Shown here piece by piece: positions 28,490-37,845 of a stretch of 48,950 nucleotides of DNA (positions are counted from its first letter, which is position 1; every line of letters starts with the position of its first letter). The translations under genes and the position numbers were made by a program. Source of the DNA: Candidatus Ligilactobacillus excrementigallinarum (GTDB lineage: Bacteria > Bacillota > Bacilli > Lactobacillales > Lactobacillaceae); the NCBI GenBank assembly GCA_019114385.1, contig DXFP01000019.1, forward strand, positions 1-48,950, written 5' to 3'. The notes beneath the pieces are model-generated. The model had not been told where the DNA came from. It did not search any database and saw nothing but the letters and a program-made list of their open reading frames with translations.

Positions 28490-31114
28490 ATGGAAAGCAA
28501 AAAGAGATTTAAAATGTACAAAGCCGGTAAAAATTGGGTAGTTGCTCCCATCGTATTCTTGGGTTTAACTAGTTTAGGGGTAACTAAAGCCAATGCGGAT
28601 ACAGTCACACCAGCAACTAGCTCAAGTGTGACAAGTCAAGTGCAAGCTCAAACCAGCTCTCAAGACTTGCAAGCTAGTCAAGTAAGTTTAAAATCAACTA
28701 GTGCAGTTTCAAGCAGTGTAAGCAGCCGGAATGTCACAAGTCAAAGTAAGGTTGAAAGTTCTAACTCAAAGAGTGCAGTAAGCAGCACAACTCAGACTGC
28801 AAAAGCAAGTACAAACTCAAGCACAGTATCTGAAACTTCTGCAACAACTAAATCACAAGCTGCAGTTGAAAATCAATCTGAAACAGCAGCTCAAGCAAGT
28901 TCAGCTTCAGTTACTAGTTCATCAACTATTGAAAACAAGCAAGTTTCAAGCAGTGCTGTAAATGCAAAACAAGCAAGTCAATCAAGTAAGAGTGCACAAT
29001 CAAGACGCTTAGCAGCAATGCCTGCAGCTCAAACAACGAAGACAGACGATTCAAAACAAGCTGCTGCAACTGATGAAACAGTAAAGACAACACAAAATGA
29101 ACAAAAATCAGCATCTGCATTAATAAATCAAACTGCAACGCCAAATGATCAACAAACACAAAATAATAATCAAACTGCAACTAAAGTAGATAATCAAACT
29201 GTTTCAACTGTTACTGGGGCAACAGCTGTAAATGTAGATTCAAAGATTAATACGCAATTGAATCAAACTCAAGCTCAACAAACAGTTGCCAAGACGGCTA
29301 ATACACCGGTGACAACGGATGCAACAAAGAATAAAGAATCAGCAGTGAAAGCAACGACACAATTCCGTCCAGTTTCATTTGCGGCTTCAACAGCATATGT
29401 TGATATCAGTAAGAACCAAGGCTATGTAAAAGCTGATACAATTGATATTGCAAGTTATCAAGGAAATCTTTCAGTGGCTCAATTTAAGACATTGAAGAAA
29501 TATGGAATTCGCAACGTTATTATTAAAACTTCACAATATAGTAATTATGTAAATCCATATGCAAAGCAGCAAATTGCCAATGCAAAGGCTGCAGGATTAA
29601 ACGTGGCAGTTTACCACTATGCAGGTTTTGCAAATGCTGCTCAAGCCAGCGAAGAAGCTGACTATTGGGCAGGAGTATTAAATAACATGGGAATTTCTAA
29701 GGATACTGCAATTGTCTGTGATTTGGAATCAGATTATACCAAGAATAAGAATGTTGGTTCATCATTAAAGACTTTCTGGAATGAAATGGCAAAACATGGT
29801 TATAAAAATCATGTGCTATATGTTTATCAAGCATATGCATCCCAGTATTCTGAAGTACTAAATACGGTTTCTAAGAATAAAATTTGGATGGCTCAATATC
29901 CTTATAATCCAACAACAAATTGGAATACTCAATATGGTGCATGGCAATTTAGCGACAATGGCCACTGTCCTGGAATTAGCTCTACAATTGATTTAACACA
30001 CTGCTACAATGCATCAATCTTTAACAGCAGTAATGGTGGAAGTGTGTCATCAGAATCTAGCAATGAAGGACAAAAATATGTTAACGGTCATTGGCAATAT
30101 TTGAAAAATGGCAAGGCTGTTAAGAATCAATATGTCTGGATTGCTGACCAACATAAAGAAGTCTACTATGACGGCAACGGCAACATGGTCTATGGCCAAC
30201 AAAAAATCAACGGCCACTGGCAATACTTTGACAAGGTAACTGGTGCACAAGCTAAGAACAAGTATGTTTGGATTAAAGAACAAAACAAAGAAGTTTACTA
30301 TGATGACAATGGCAACATGGTCTATGGCCAACAAAAGATTAATGGCAAATGGCAATACTTTAACACAACTACTGGTGCGCAAGTTAAGAACCAATATGTG
30401 TGTATTGCTGATCAAAATAAAGAAGTTTATTATGATCGCTTGGGCAATATGGTATATGGTCAACAAAAGATCAATGGCAAGTGGCAATATTTCGATACAG
30501 TTACTGGTGCGCAAGCCAAGAATAAGTATGTCTGGATCAAGGAACAGAATAAAGAAGTTTACTATGATCGTTTAGGCAACATGGTCTATGGCCAACAAAA
30601 GATTAACGGTAAATGGCAATACTTTAACCGGGTAACTGGTGCACAAGCCAAGAACCAATACATCTGGATTGCTGACCAACATAAGGAAGTCTTTTATGAC
30701 CGCTCAGGCAATATGATTTATGGCCAACAAAAGATTAATGGCAAGTGGCAATACTTTGACAAGGTAACCGGCGCACAAGTAAAAGATAGTTACTTACAGA
30801 TTCCAGAACAAAATAAAGAAGTTTACTATGACAAGAATGGTGATATGGTTTATGGTCAACAAAAGATCAATGGCCACTGGCAATTCTTCGATAAGGTAAC
30901 TGGTGCGCAAGCTAAGAGCAAGTATGTCTGGATTGCCGATCAACAAAAAGAAGTTTACTATGATGAAAAAGGCGATATGGTATACGGCTGGCAAAAGATT
31001 GACGGCAAATGGCAATACTTCGATCCAATCACAGGTGCTCAAGTTAAGAGCAAGATGATTGAAATTGATGGCAAACGTTATAGTTTTGATCGGTTAGGAA
31101 ACTTAATTAAATAA
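28490..31114 (+). CDS. Secreted GH25 lysozyme-like muramidase with KxYKxGKxW signal, Ser-rich linker and C-terminal glucan-binding repeats
   Basis: RFKMYKAGKNW signal; TIDIASYQGNLSVAQFKTLKKYGIRNVIIKTSQ...AVYHYAGF...AIVCDLESDYT; repeats from ~30060 to end. Confidence 0.88.
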   Translation: MESKKRFKMYKAGKNWVVAPIVFLGLTSLGVTKANADTVTPATSSSVTSQVQAQTSSQDLQASQVSLKSTSAVSSSVSSRNVTSQSKVESSNSKSAVSSTTQTAKASTNSSTVSETSATTKSQAAVENQSETAAQASSASVTSSSTIENKQVSSSAVNAKQASQSSKSAQSRRLAAMPAAQTTKTDDSKQAAATDETVKTTQNEQKSASALINQTATPNDQQTQNNNQTATKVDNQTVSTVTGATAVNVDSKINTQLNQTQAQQTVAKTANTPVTTDATKNKESAVKATTQFRPVSFAASTAYVDISKNQGYVKADTIDIASYQGNLSVAQFKTLKKYGIRNVIIKTSQYSNYVNPYAKQQIANAKAAGLNVAVYHYAGFANAAQASEEADYWAGVLNNMGISKDTAIVCDLESDYTKNKNVGSSLKTFWNEMAKHGYKNHVLYVYQAYASQYSEVLNTVSKNKIWMAQYPYNPTTNWNTQYGAWQFSDNGHCPGISSTIDLTHCYNASIFNSSNGGSVSSESSNEGQKYVNGHWQYLKNGKAVKNQYVWIADQHKEVYYDGNGNMVYGQQKINGHWQYFDKVTGAQAKNKYVWIKEQNKEVYYDDNGNMVYGQQKINGKWQYFNTTTGAQVKNQYVCIADQNKEVYYDRLGNMVYGQQKINGKWQYFDTVTGAQAKNKYVWIKEQNKEVYYDRLGNMVYGQQKINGKWQYFNRVTGAQAKNQYIWIADQHKEVFYDRSGNMIYGQQKINGKWQYFDKVTGAQVKDSYLQIPEQNKEVYYDKNGDMVYGQQKINGHWQFFDKVTGAQAKSKYVWIADQQKEVYYDEKGDMVYGWQKIDGKWQYFDPITGAQVKSKMIEIDGKRYSFDRLGNLIK
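30060..31110 (+). repeat. Glucan-binding repeats of GH25 gene
   Basis: ~8 tandem 132-bp units YVWIKEQNKEVYYDRLGNMVYGQQKINGKWQYFDTVTGAQAKNK. Confidence 0.85.
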
Positions 31115-31122
31115 TTGAAATT

Positions 31123-31159
31123 AAAAAGCGACTTCGTTATTTGACGAAGTCGCTTTTTT
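31123..31159. terminator. Rho-independent terminator
   Basis: AAAAAGCGACTTCGT-tatttg-ACGAAGTCGCTTTTTT. Confidence 0.85.
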
Positions 31160-31164
31160 GTTAG

Positions 31165-31192
31165 TTTTGACTTAACGCTCTACATATCCTTT
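31165..31192 (-). repeat. Dispersed repeat family 1, short copy E
   Basis: Reverse complement AAAGGATATGTAGAGCGTTAAGTCAAAA. Confidence 0.6.
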
Positions 31193-32069
31193 AATTTTTA
31201 TATTTCTCATTCAATTTCGCCATCAACTCTGACGAATATTGCGGATCAAACTTTCGCGCAAACTGTGCATTCTTATCTGCAACAATTGCTTTATAGTCAC
31301 GCTCATCCAAGACAGCAGGAAAACTGTCGTGCTGCTTTTCCCACTTGATGAAACGATGGAAATCACCTGTGATGCGCGGCATGAACTTTGGATTGTTGCA
31401 CAAAATCGTTTGTACCCAAAATTCATCTGAAAAACATCCAGTCTGCAGCATCTTTACAAAGTTAGGGTGCTGATCCATGTAAGTGAGACAGTATTCAACG
31501 GCATCGCGGGGCAAGTCGCACCAGTTAGCGCCGTGATAAATTGTCTCGGTAATGCCTAGTTTTTTGAATTTATTGATATGTAATAAGCGTTGACCATAGA
31601 GCAGGGCGCGGTGATAAAATTTTCCAAAAACGCTGCGGCGGTTAACCGTGTCGTAGTTGAAATAATATTGTTGCCACCACAAAGTCATTTCGCCAGCTAA
31701 TTTTTTATCTGCTGCCTTCTCATATCGGCAATAAATTTTGTCATTGCCTTCATAAAAAGCATACATTTCATCTAAATTCATCACAGGCCAATCTTGTCCG
31801 GAAATTAAATGGACATGAGTAATTTCTGGATTTTCCATTGCCAATTCCATTAATCTGCGGGCGGCTTGTCCAATGCTCCAACTACCCCAGTGAACGTCAA
31901 TTTCTTGAATATAATGAATGTGATGTTCGTCTAGCCAAGCCTTTTCTGAAGCTGAAAGTTCCATCTTGGTATCGAAGTGGATATAAATTTCAAACTTGCG
32001 TTGCATGAGTTGCGCAAGACGTGCCACATGATCAAAATTTTTATGAGCTAAAATTAATACCGCTTGCAT
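31191..32069 (-). CDS. GT14 core-2/I-branching beta-1,6-N-acetylglucosaminyltransferase-like
   Basis: MQAVLILAHKNFDHVARLAQLM, YIHFDTK, HWGSWSIGQAARRLMELA, HVHLISGQDWPV. Confidence 0.85.
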   Translation of the reverse strand: MQAVLILAHKNFDHVARLAQLMQRKFEIYIHFDTKMELSASEKAWLDEHHIHYIQEIDVHWGSWSIGQAARRLMELAMENPEITHVHLISGQDWPVMNLDEMYAFYEGNDKIYCRYEKAADKKLAGEMTLWWQQYYFNYDTVNRRSVFGKFYHRALLYGQRLLHINKFKKLGITETIYHGANWCDLPRDAVEYCLTYMDQHPNFVKMLQTGCFSDEFWVQTILCNNPKFMPRITGDFHRFIKWEKQHDSFPAVLDERDYKAIVADKNAQFARKFDPQYSSELMAKLNEKYKN

Positions 32070-32242
32070 GTTTGTTCCTCTCATCTGTTGTTCTTACTTT
32101 CAATTGTACAACATTCATTCTAAAAGATACATGTTAGGCAAAAGTGGAATACAAATAAATTTTGCCTATATAATTAAAATTAAATTAGAAAATAATTAAA
32201 ATAGTGGTATAATTGAAACCAAATTAGAAAGGAAATGATCTT

Positions 32243-33775
32243 ATGGATGTCGATGGTCAGGCGACTGCCAAGAAGATTAAGTGCGGCAGTTTAGTTTTAA
32301 TGATTTTCTCAGCAATTTTTGGTTTTAGTAATTCAATTACGGCGTTTTATCAGATGGGGTACTCAAGTGTAATTTGGTATGTAATTGCGGCGTTGGCATT
32401 CTTTTTACCATCTGCCTTGATGTTTGCCGAATATGGAGCCTCATTTAAGGAAGCAAAGGGTGGAATCTATTCATGGTTGAAAGGTTCCACTAATGAAAAA
32501 GTGGCGTTCATCGGAACATTTATCTGGTTAGCGTCATGGATGGTTTGGTTAGTTTCATCTACACAATTCTTCATCGTTTCAGTCTCTACAATGATCTCGG
32601 GACATGATGAAACTCAAACGTGGCACTTTGCCGGTCTATCTTCAACTCAAGTGGTCGGCTTATTAGGTATCGGCTTCATTTTACTGGTGACACTGATTGC
32701 CAGTCATGGAATCGATAAAATTGCGAAGGTTGCAACTATTGGCGGGATTTTTGCCTTTGCAATTTCCATTCTCTTTAGTCTATTCAGTATGATTGTTTTG
32801 ATTGCTCATCATGGTGTTTTGGCACAGGGCATCACAGGTTTGCACAGCCTGACAGTCTCACCCAATTCAAATTTTGATAGTCCAATTGAAATTATTTCAT
32901 TTTTAGTTTATGCCATCTTCGCGTTTGCAGGTTTGGAAACTACTTCTGGGGTGATTGATTCGGTTGATCATGCAGAAAAAACTTTCCCTAAAGCATTAAT
33001 CATTGCAATGGTTTGCATGACTTTCTTATATATTTTCATGATTGTTATGTGCGGTTTTACAACTAACTGGAAAGCAATTCTCGGGAAAGAAAATGTTAAC
33101 TTGGCAAACTGCGAATATGTATTGATTAATAACTTAGGATTAGAAGTCGGCAAGGCGTTTGGTTTGTCTGGAGCAGCTGCAGCTGGTGTTGGTCGGTTAT
33201 TCTCACATTTTGCCGGACTAACAGATGTGTTGACTGGAATCGGAGCAGCCTTCGTCATGGTTTATTCACCAATTAAATCATTCATCTTAGGAAGCGACTC
33301 ACGCTTATTACCTAAGAAATTAACTAAGTTAAATGATAAGGGTATGCCAGCAAATGCAATGTGGTTACAAGCCATTGTCGTGAGTGTCATTATGTTATTC
33401 ATCGCGTTTGGCGGGGATGCAGCTAACCAATTTTATACTGTATTAATGGATATGATGAATGTTTCGTCAGCTGCACCATACCTGTTCTTAATCGGGGCAT
33501 TCCCATTCTTTAAGATGAAGCAGAATATTGATCGTCCATTTGTTTTCTATAAAAAGCAATCAACAACTTGGCTGGTCTCAATCATGGTTTGGATTGTGGT
33601 GGCAGTCGGGATTATCTTTACTTGCATCGAACCATTATTCACTCATGACTACTCAACTGCCTTTTGGACAGCATTTGGACCAGTATGCTTTGGCCTGGTT
33701 GGCTGGGGATTGTATGCAAAATCAGAAAAGAAATTACAGGTAACTGATTACGAAAATAGTTTGGATAATGATTAG
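32243..33775 (+). CDS. yjeM: APC-family amino-acid permease, YjeM-like
   Basis: 12-14 TM; LVLMIFSAIFGFSNSITAFYQMGYSSVIWY...EYGASFKEAKGGIYSWLKGS. Confidence 0.75.
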   Translation: MDVDGQATAKKIKCGSLVLMIFSAIFGFSNSITAFYQMGYSSVIWYVIAALAFFLPSALMFAEYGASFKEAKGGIYSWLKGSTNEKVAFIGTFIWLASWMVWLVSSTQFFIVSVSTMISGHDETQTWHFAGLSSTQVVGLLGIGFILLVTLIASHGIDKIAKVATIGGIFAFAISILFSLFSMIVLIAHHGVLAQGITGLHSLTVSPNSNFDSPIEIISFLVYAIFAFAGLETTSGVIDSVDHAEKTFPKALIIAMVCMTFLYIFMIVMCGFTTNWKAILGKENVNLANCEYVLINNLGLEVGKAFGLSGAAAAGVGRLFSHFAGLTDVLTGIGAAFVMVYSPIKSFILGSDSRLLPKKLTKLNDKGMPANAMWLQAIVVSVIMLFIAFGGDAANQFYTVLMDMMNVSSAAPYLFLIGAFPFFKMKQNIDRPFVFYKKQSTTWLVSIMVWIVVAVGIIFTCIEPLFTHDYSTAFWTAFGPVCFGLVGWGLYAKSEKKLQVTDYENSLDND

Positions 33776-33813
33776 TGGCAAATTAAAGTTCGTTTAATTC
33801 TCCGAAGGTAATC

Positions 33814-33842
33814 TTGACAATGAATTTTAACTGATAAATAAT
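33814..33842 (+). promoter_or_regulatory. Candidate promoter of glf operon
   Basis: TTGACA - 17 nt - AATAAT. Confidence 0.45.
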
Positions 33843-33899
33843 TATTAAAATGAGTTTTTAGTGGAAAAATTACCATTTTACATATTAAGGAGAACATAA

Positions 33900-35018
33900 A
33901 TGACAAAATATTTAGTTGTTGGTGCCGGTTTGTTCGGTGCTACATTTGCGCATGAAGCTGCAAAACGTGGTCATGAAGTTCATGTAATTGAAAAACGGGA
34001 CCACATTGCAGGTAACATTTATACAAAGGAAATTGACGGAATTCAAGTTCACCAATATGGTGCTCACATTTTCCATACATCAAAAAAGGAAATCTGGGAT
34101 TACGTCAACCAATTTGCAGAATTTAACCGCTATACAAACAGTCCAATTGCAAATTACCACGGTGAAATCTACAACATGCCATTTAACATGAATACGTTCA
34201 ACAAGTTATGGGGCGTAATTACACCGCAAGAAGCTGAAGACAAGATTAACGAACAACGAGCTGTTTTGAAAGGCAAGAAACCTGAAAACCTTGAAGAACA
34301 AGCAATTTCTTTAGTTGGTACAGATATCTACAAGAAATTAGTTAAGGAATATACAGAAAAGCAATGGGGACGTGATGCAACTGAATTGCCTCCATTTATC
34401 ATCAAGCGTTTACCAGTTCGGTTTACATATGATAACAACTACTTCAACGATACATACCAAGGAATTCCAATTGGTGGTTATACTCAAATCGTTGAAAAGA
34501 TGTTAGATGATGAACACATTACTGTAGAAGTGAATACTGATTTCTTTGACAAAAAAGATGAATACTTGAAGAACTATGATAAGGTAGTCTTTACTGGAAT
34601 GATCGATCAATTCTTCGATTACAAGTTGGGTGAATTGGAATACCGCAGTTTGCGTTTTGAAACTGAAGAATTAGATGTAGACAACTACCAAGGAAATGCC
34701 GTAGTGAACTACACAGATAAGGAAACACCTTATACTCGGATTATCGAACACAAACACTTCGAATTTGGTAAGGGTGACAAGAACAAGACAGTTATCACTC
34801 GCGAATACCCAGCAACATGGCATCGCGGTGATGAACCATACTACCCAATTAACGATGCCAAGAACAACTCATTGTACAAGCAATATGTTGAATTGGCTGA
34901 AAAAGAAGCTAAGAATGTCATCTTTGGCGGTCGTTTGGGTCAATACCGCTACTACAACATGGACCAAGTAATTGGTGCGGCTTTGATTACAGTAGATAAG
35001 GAATTTGGAACAAAGTAA
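33900..35018 (+). CDS. glf: UDP-galactopyranose mutase
   Basis: YLVVGAGLFGATFAHEAAKRGHEVHVIEKRDHIAGNIYT, QYGAHIFHTS, EKQWGRD. Confidence 0.96.
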   Translation: MTKYLVVGAGLFGATFAHEAAKRGHEVHVIEKRDHIAGNIYTKEIDGIQVHQYGAHIFHTSKKEIWDYVNQFAEFNRYTNSPIANYHGEIYNMPFNMNTFNKLWGVITPQEAEDKINEQRAVLKGKKPENLEEQAISLVGTDIYKKLVKEYTEKQWGRDATELPPFIIKRLPVRFTYDNNYFNDTYQGIPIGGYTQIVEKMLDDEHITVEVNTDFFDKKDEYLKNYDKVVFTGMIDQFFDYKLGELEYRSLRFETEELDVDNYQGNAVVNYTDKETPYTRIIEHKHFEFGKGDKNKTVITREYPATWHRGDEPYYPINDAKNNSLYKQYVELAEKEAKNVIFGGRLGQYRYYNMDQVIGAALITVDKEFGTK

Positions 35019-35048
35019 TTTCTGCTTCAGTAAATTAAATAAATTCAA

Positions 35049-35085
35049 TGGAGGCTAAGACAGTTTTTATGTCATGGCCTCCTTG
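35049..35085 (+). terminator. Imperfect terminator-like hairpin after glf
   Basis: GGAGGCTAAGACAG-ttttta-TGTCATGGCCTCC. Confidence 0.4.
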
Positions 35086-35132
35086 TGTTATGATTAAGTG
35101 GTATTTTGATTTAATTATTATGGTGGTAAATA

Positions 35133-36551
35133 ATGAAAGTTTTGAAAAACTACTTGTACAATGCCGGATATCAAATTTTGGCATTGATTGTACCGTTGAT
35201 TACCGCACCGTATATCAGTCGGGTGTTACATCCAGCTGGAGTCGGATATAATGCCTATACTAACTCGATTATTCAATATTTCGTGTTAGCGGCAGATTTA
35301 GGGATTGCGTTATACGGTCAGCGTGAAATTGCATATGTGCGTGAAAATCGCGAAAAGATGTCGCAAACGTTCTGGGAAATTCAGTGTTTGAAAATTTTCA
35401 CAACAGTTTGTTCATACTTCTTGTTTGTGATCTTTTTGAATGTATATAACCATTACACCATCTTTTTGTGGGTTCAATCATTAAACGTGATTGCAGCCGC
35501 TTTTGATGTTTCGTGGTTATACATGGGATTGGAAGATTTTAAGCGGACGGTTATTCGGAATACGTTCGTACGTTTGTTGTCATTAGCATTGATTTTCACA
35601 TTTGTTAAAAAACCAAGCGATGTTGCGTTATATATCTTCATCGTGGCGATTTCAAATGTAATCGGGAACTTGACATTGTGGCCCCATTTAAGAAAAATTT
35701 TGGTACCGGTCAAGTTTAAGAGTTTGCATATTTGGCAGCATTTACGGCCAACCATTGCATTGTTTATTCCAACGATTGCAACTTCAGTTTATTTGCAATT
35801 AAATAAAACAATGTTGGGGGCAATGATGGGAACTAAGTATTCTGGATTCTATCAAAACTCCGATAACTTAGTTAAAATGGTGCTGTCATTAGCTACTTCG
35901 CTTGGGACAGTTATGCTGCCTCATATGTCGGCGGCGTTTGCTAAAGGTGACAAAAAGGGCATGCAAAAGATGTTGTATAAATCTTTTGATATGCTGTCAC
36001 TATTATCAATTGCGATGATGTTCGGAGTCGCCGCAGTTTCAACAAATTTGGCACCATTCTTCTATGGAAAAGGTTTCGGTCCAGTTGGCCCAGCAATGAT
36101 GATTGAATCAATCGTAATTTTATTGATTGCCTGGAGTAATACAATTGGAAAACAGTTTTTAGTACCAACAGACCATGTTAAAGAATTTACGACTTCGGTT
36201 GTTGCTGGAGCGGTCTTTAATTTGTTTGCCAACTTCCTATTTATCCATTTGTGGGGCTTAAATGGTGCAATGTGGGCAACTGTTGCTTCAGAAGCAGTTG
36301 TTACCGGCTATCAATTATGGGTCGTTCGTAAAGAAGTAGAATTCCCAGAAATGTTCAGAAACTTCTTCAAATACATGATTGCTGGATTAGCAATGTTCAT
36401 CCCAGTTTACTTAATGAATATCAAGTTGCATACCAGCATCTTGACTCTTGGATTAGAAGTTGTCGTTGGGGTAGCAATCTTCATCATTATGATTTTTGTT
36501 TTGCGCCCAACTAGTTTAGAAACAATCATGGGATTGATTAAAAGAAAATAG
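35133..36551 (+). CDS. Wzx-type polysaccharide flippase
   Basis: MVF/MOP superfamily; APYISRVLHPAGVGYNAYTNSIIQYFVLAADLGIALYGQREIAYVRENREKMSQTFWEI. Confidence 0.85.
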   Translation: MKVLKNYLYNAGYQILALIVPLITAPYISRVLHPAGVGYNAYTNSIIQYFVLAADLGIALYGQREIAYVRENREKMSQTFWEIQCLKIFTTVCSYFLFVIFLNVYNHYTIFLWVQSLNVIAAAFDVSWLYMGLEDFKRTVIRNTFVRLLSLALIFTFVKKPSDVALYIFIVAISNVIGNLTLWPHLRKILVPVKFKSLHIWQHLRPTIALFIPTIATSVYLQLNKTMLGAMMGTKYSGFYQNSDNLVKMVLSLATSLGTVMLPHMSAAFAKGDKKGMQKMLYKSFDMLSLLSIAMMFGVAAVSTNLAPFFYGKGFGPVGPAMMIESIVILLIAWSNTIGKQFLVPTDHVKEFTTSVVAGAVFNLFANFLFIHLWGLNGAMWATVASEAVVTGYQLWVVRKEVEFPEMFRNFFKYMIAGLAMFIPVYLMNIKLHTSILTLGLEVVVGVAIFIIMIFVLRPTSLETIMGLIKRK

Positions 36552-36552
36552 G

Positions 36553-36588
36553 GTGAAAGCATCTTGGCGGATAGCTGGGATGCTTTTT
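36553..36588 (+). terminator. Terminator after wzx
   Basis: AAAGCATC...GGATGCTTTTTTG. Confidence 0.65.
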
Positions 36589-36602
36589 TGTGTTTGAGGG
36601 CT

Positions 36603-36900
36603 GTTGCTCGAGACGGTTTTCGCATCCTTTCCTTACATCACGCTTGGCTTAACGCTCTGCATATCCTTGTTTAGTTGAGTTCCGGCCTAACTTGCTATGC
36701 ATAAGTATGCAATGCTTCGAATACGCTGTGCTATTCGGGCGCACTGCAAAACTTATGCCACGCAAGTTCGAGACGGCCTTCACATCCTGTTTTTAGTTGA
36801 GTTCGCAAATATAAGTACGCAGCCCTCTGACCTGCATCCACAGATCATTCGGCCTGCTAGCTTATATTGACCGTTGCTCGAGACGGTTCTCGCATCCTTA
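36603..36900 (-). repeat. Mosaic intergenic repeat block containing repeat family 1 copy C (36632-36709)
   Basis: GTTGCTCGAGACGGTT(T/C)TCGCATCCTT at 36603 and 36874, related TTCGAGACGGCCTTCACATCCTG at 36767, plus the 78-nt copy C. Confidence 0.8.
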
Positions 36901-37038
36901 ATCTTAACCGCATTTTTACAATTTTGATGTCTCATTAATGGTAAAATGAAACTGTTACCCAAGGGGATGTTGCTATAAACGGAATTATGTATTAAAATAT
37001 CTTAGATATGACATTCTTTTTAGTTAGGAGCAATTCTT

Positions 37039-37815
37039 TTGAAATCAGAAATATATGTAGTAAGTCATAAAAAGGCTCGGATGCCAGAAGATAAGATGTA
37101 TATTCCCGTTCAAGTTGGGTTTAATCCTGAGAATTTCGAAGGATACATGCGTGACAACACGGGAGATAATATTTCTGACAAAAACGCTTCATATTGTGAA
37201 TTAACCGCACAATATTGGGGAGCAAAGAACCGTCAAGCAGATGTCAAAGGATTGGTTCATTATCGTCGTTTGTTCACTAATGGTCATTCAGACTTTTTCA
37301 AGAGTGTGGATGCTAAGTGGAAAGACGTGTTAACACATGAAACATTAGAAAAATTAATGAGTAAGTATGATATGGTATTGCCTAAGAAGCGGAACTACTA
37401 TATCGAAACTTTGTGGTCACACTATGAACATTCACATCATATTGAAGGCTTAGAAGTGACACGCGAAGTAATTAACGATCTTTTTCCAGAATATTTACCA
37501 GAATTTGATAAGCATATGCAAGAAAAGAAAGGCCATATGTTTAACATTTTGATTGCGAAGAGCAACTTATTTGATGAATATACAGATTGGTTGATGAAGG
37601 TCTTGAATGAAGTTGAAAATCGCATTGATATTTCAAATTACAGCAAGAGCGAACAACGGATTTTGGGGTATATCAGCGAGTTGTTGTTAGATGTATGGGT
37701 CGAACACAACCAAATTAATTACACTGAATTGCCGGTGATGTTTATGGGGAATCAACACTGGGTCAAGAAGATCGCAAACTTTTTGAAGCGAAAGGTAAAG
37801 GGAAGAGAAGAATAA
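37039..37815 (+). CDS. DUF4422 glycosyltransferase-like protein
   Basis: IYVVSHKKARMPEDKMYIPVQVG...GDNISDKNASYCELTAQYWGAKN...GLVHYRRLF. Confidence 0.85.
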   Translation: MKSEIYVVSHKKARMPEDKMYIPVQVGFNPENFEGYMRDNTGDNISDKNASYCELTAQYWGAKNRQADVKGLVHYRRLFTNGHSDFFKSVDAKWKDVLTHETLEKLMSKYDMVLPKKRNYYIETLWSHYEHSHHIEGLEVTREVINDLFPEYLPEFDKHMQEKKGHMFNILIAKSNLFDEYTDWLMKVLNEVENRIDISNYSKSEQRILGYISELLLDVWVEHNQINYTELPVMFMGNQHWVKKIANFLKRKVKGREE

Positions 37816-37845
37816 TTTACTATTCGAATTTTGAAGGTGCGCTAG

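Noticed and set aside
30050-30514. 154-aa antisense ORF
   Set aside because: Shadow ORF of the GH25 tandem repeats; periodic LPLAINLLLTIDHVA sequence is the complement of the glucan-binding repeat.
8937-31114. Choline-binding proteins
   Set aside because: Repeats are related to CW_binding_1 modules, but the KxYKxGKxW signal and GH70 association favour glucan binding; ligand remains untested.
36590-36960. Degraded IS element
   Set aside because: Repeated modules but no recognisable transposase fragment or clear terminal inverted repeats with target duplications.
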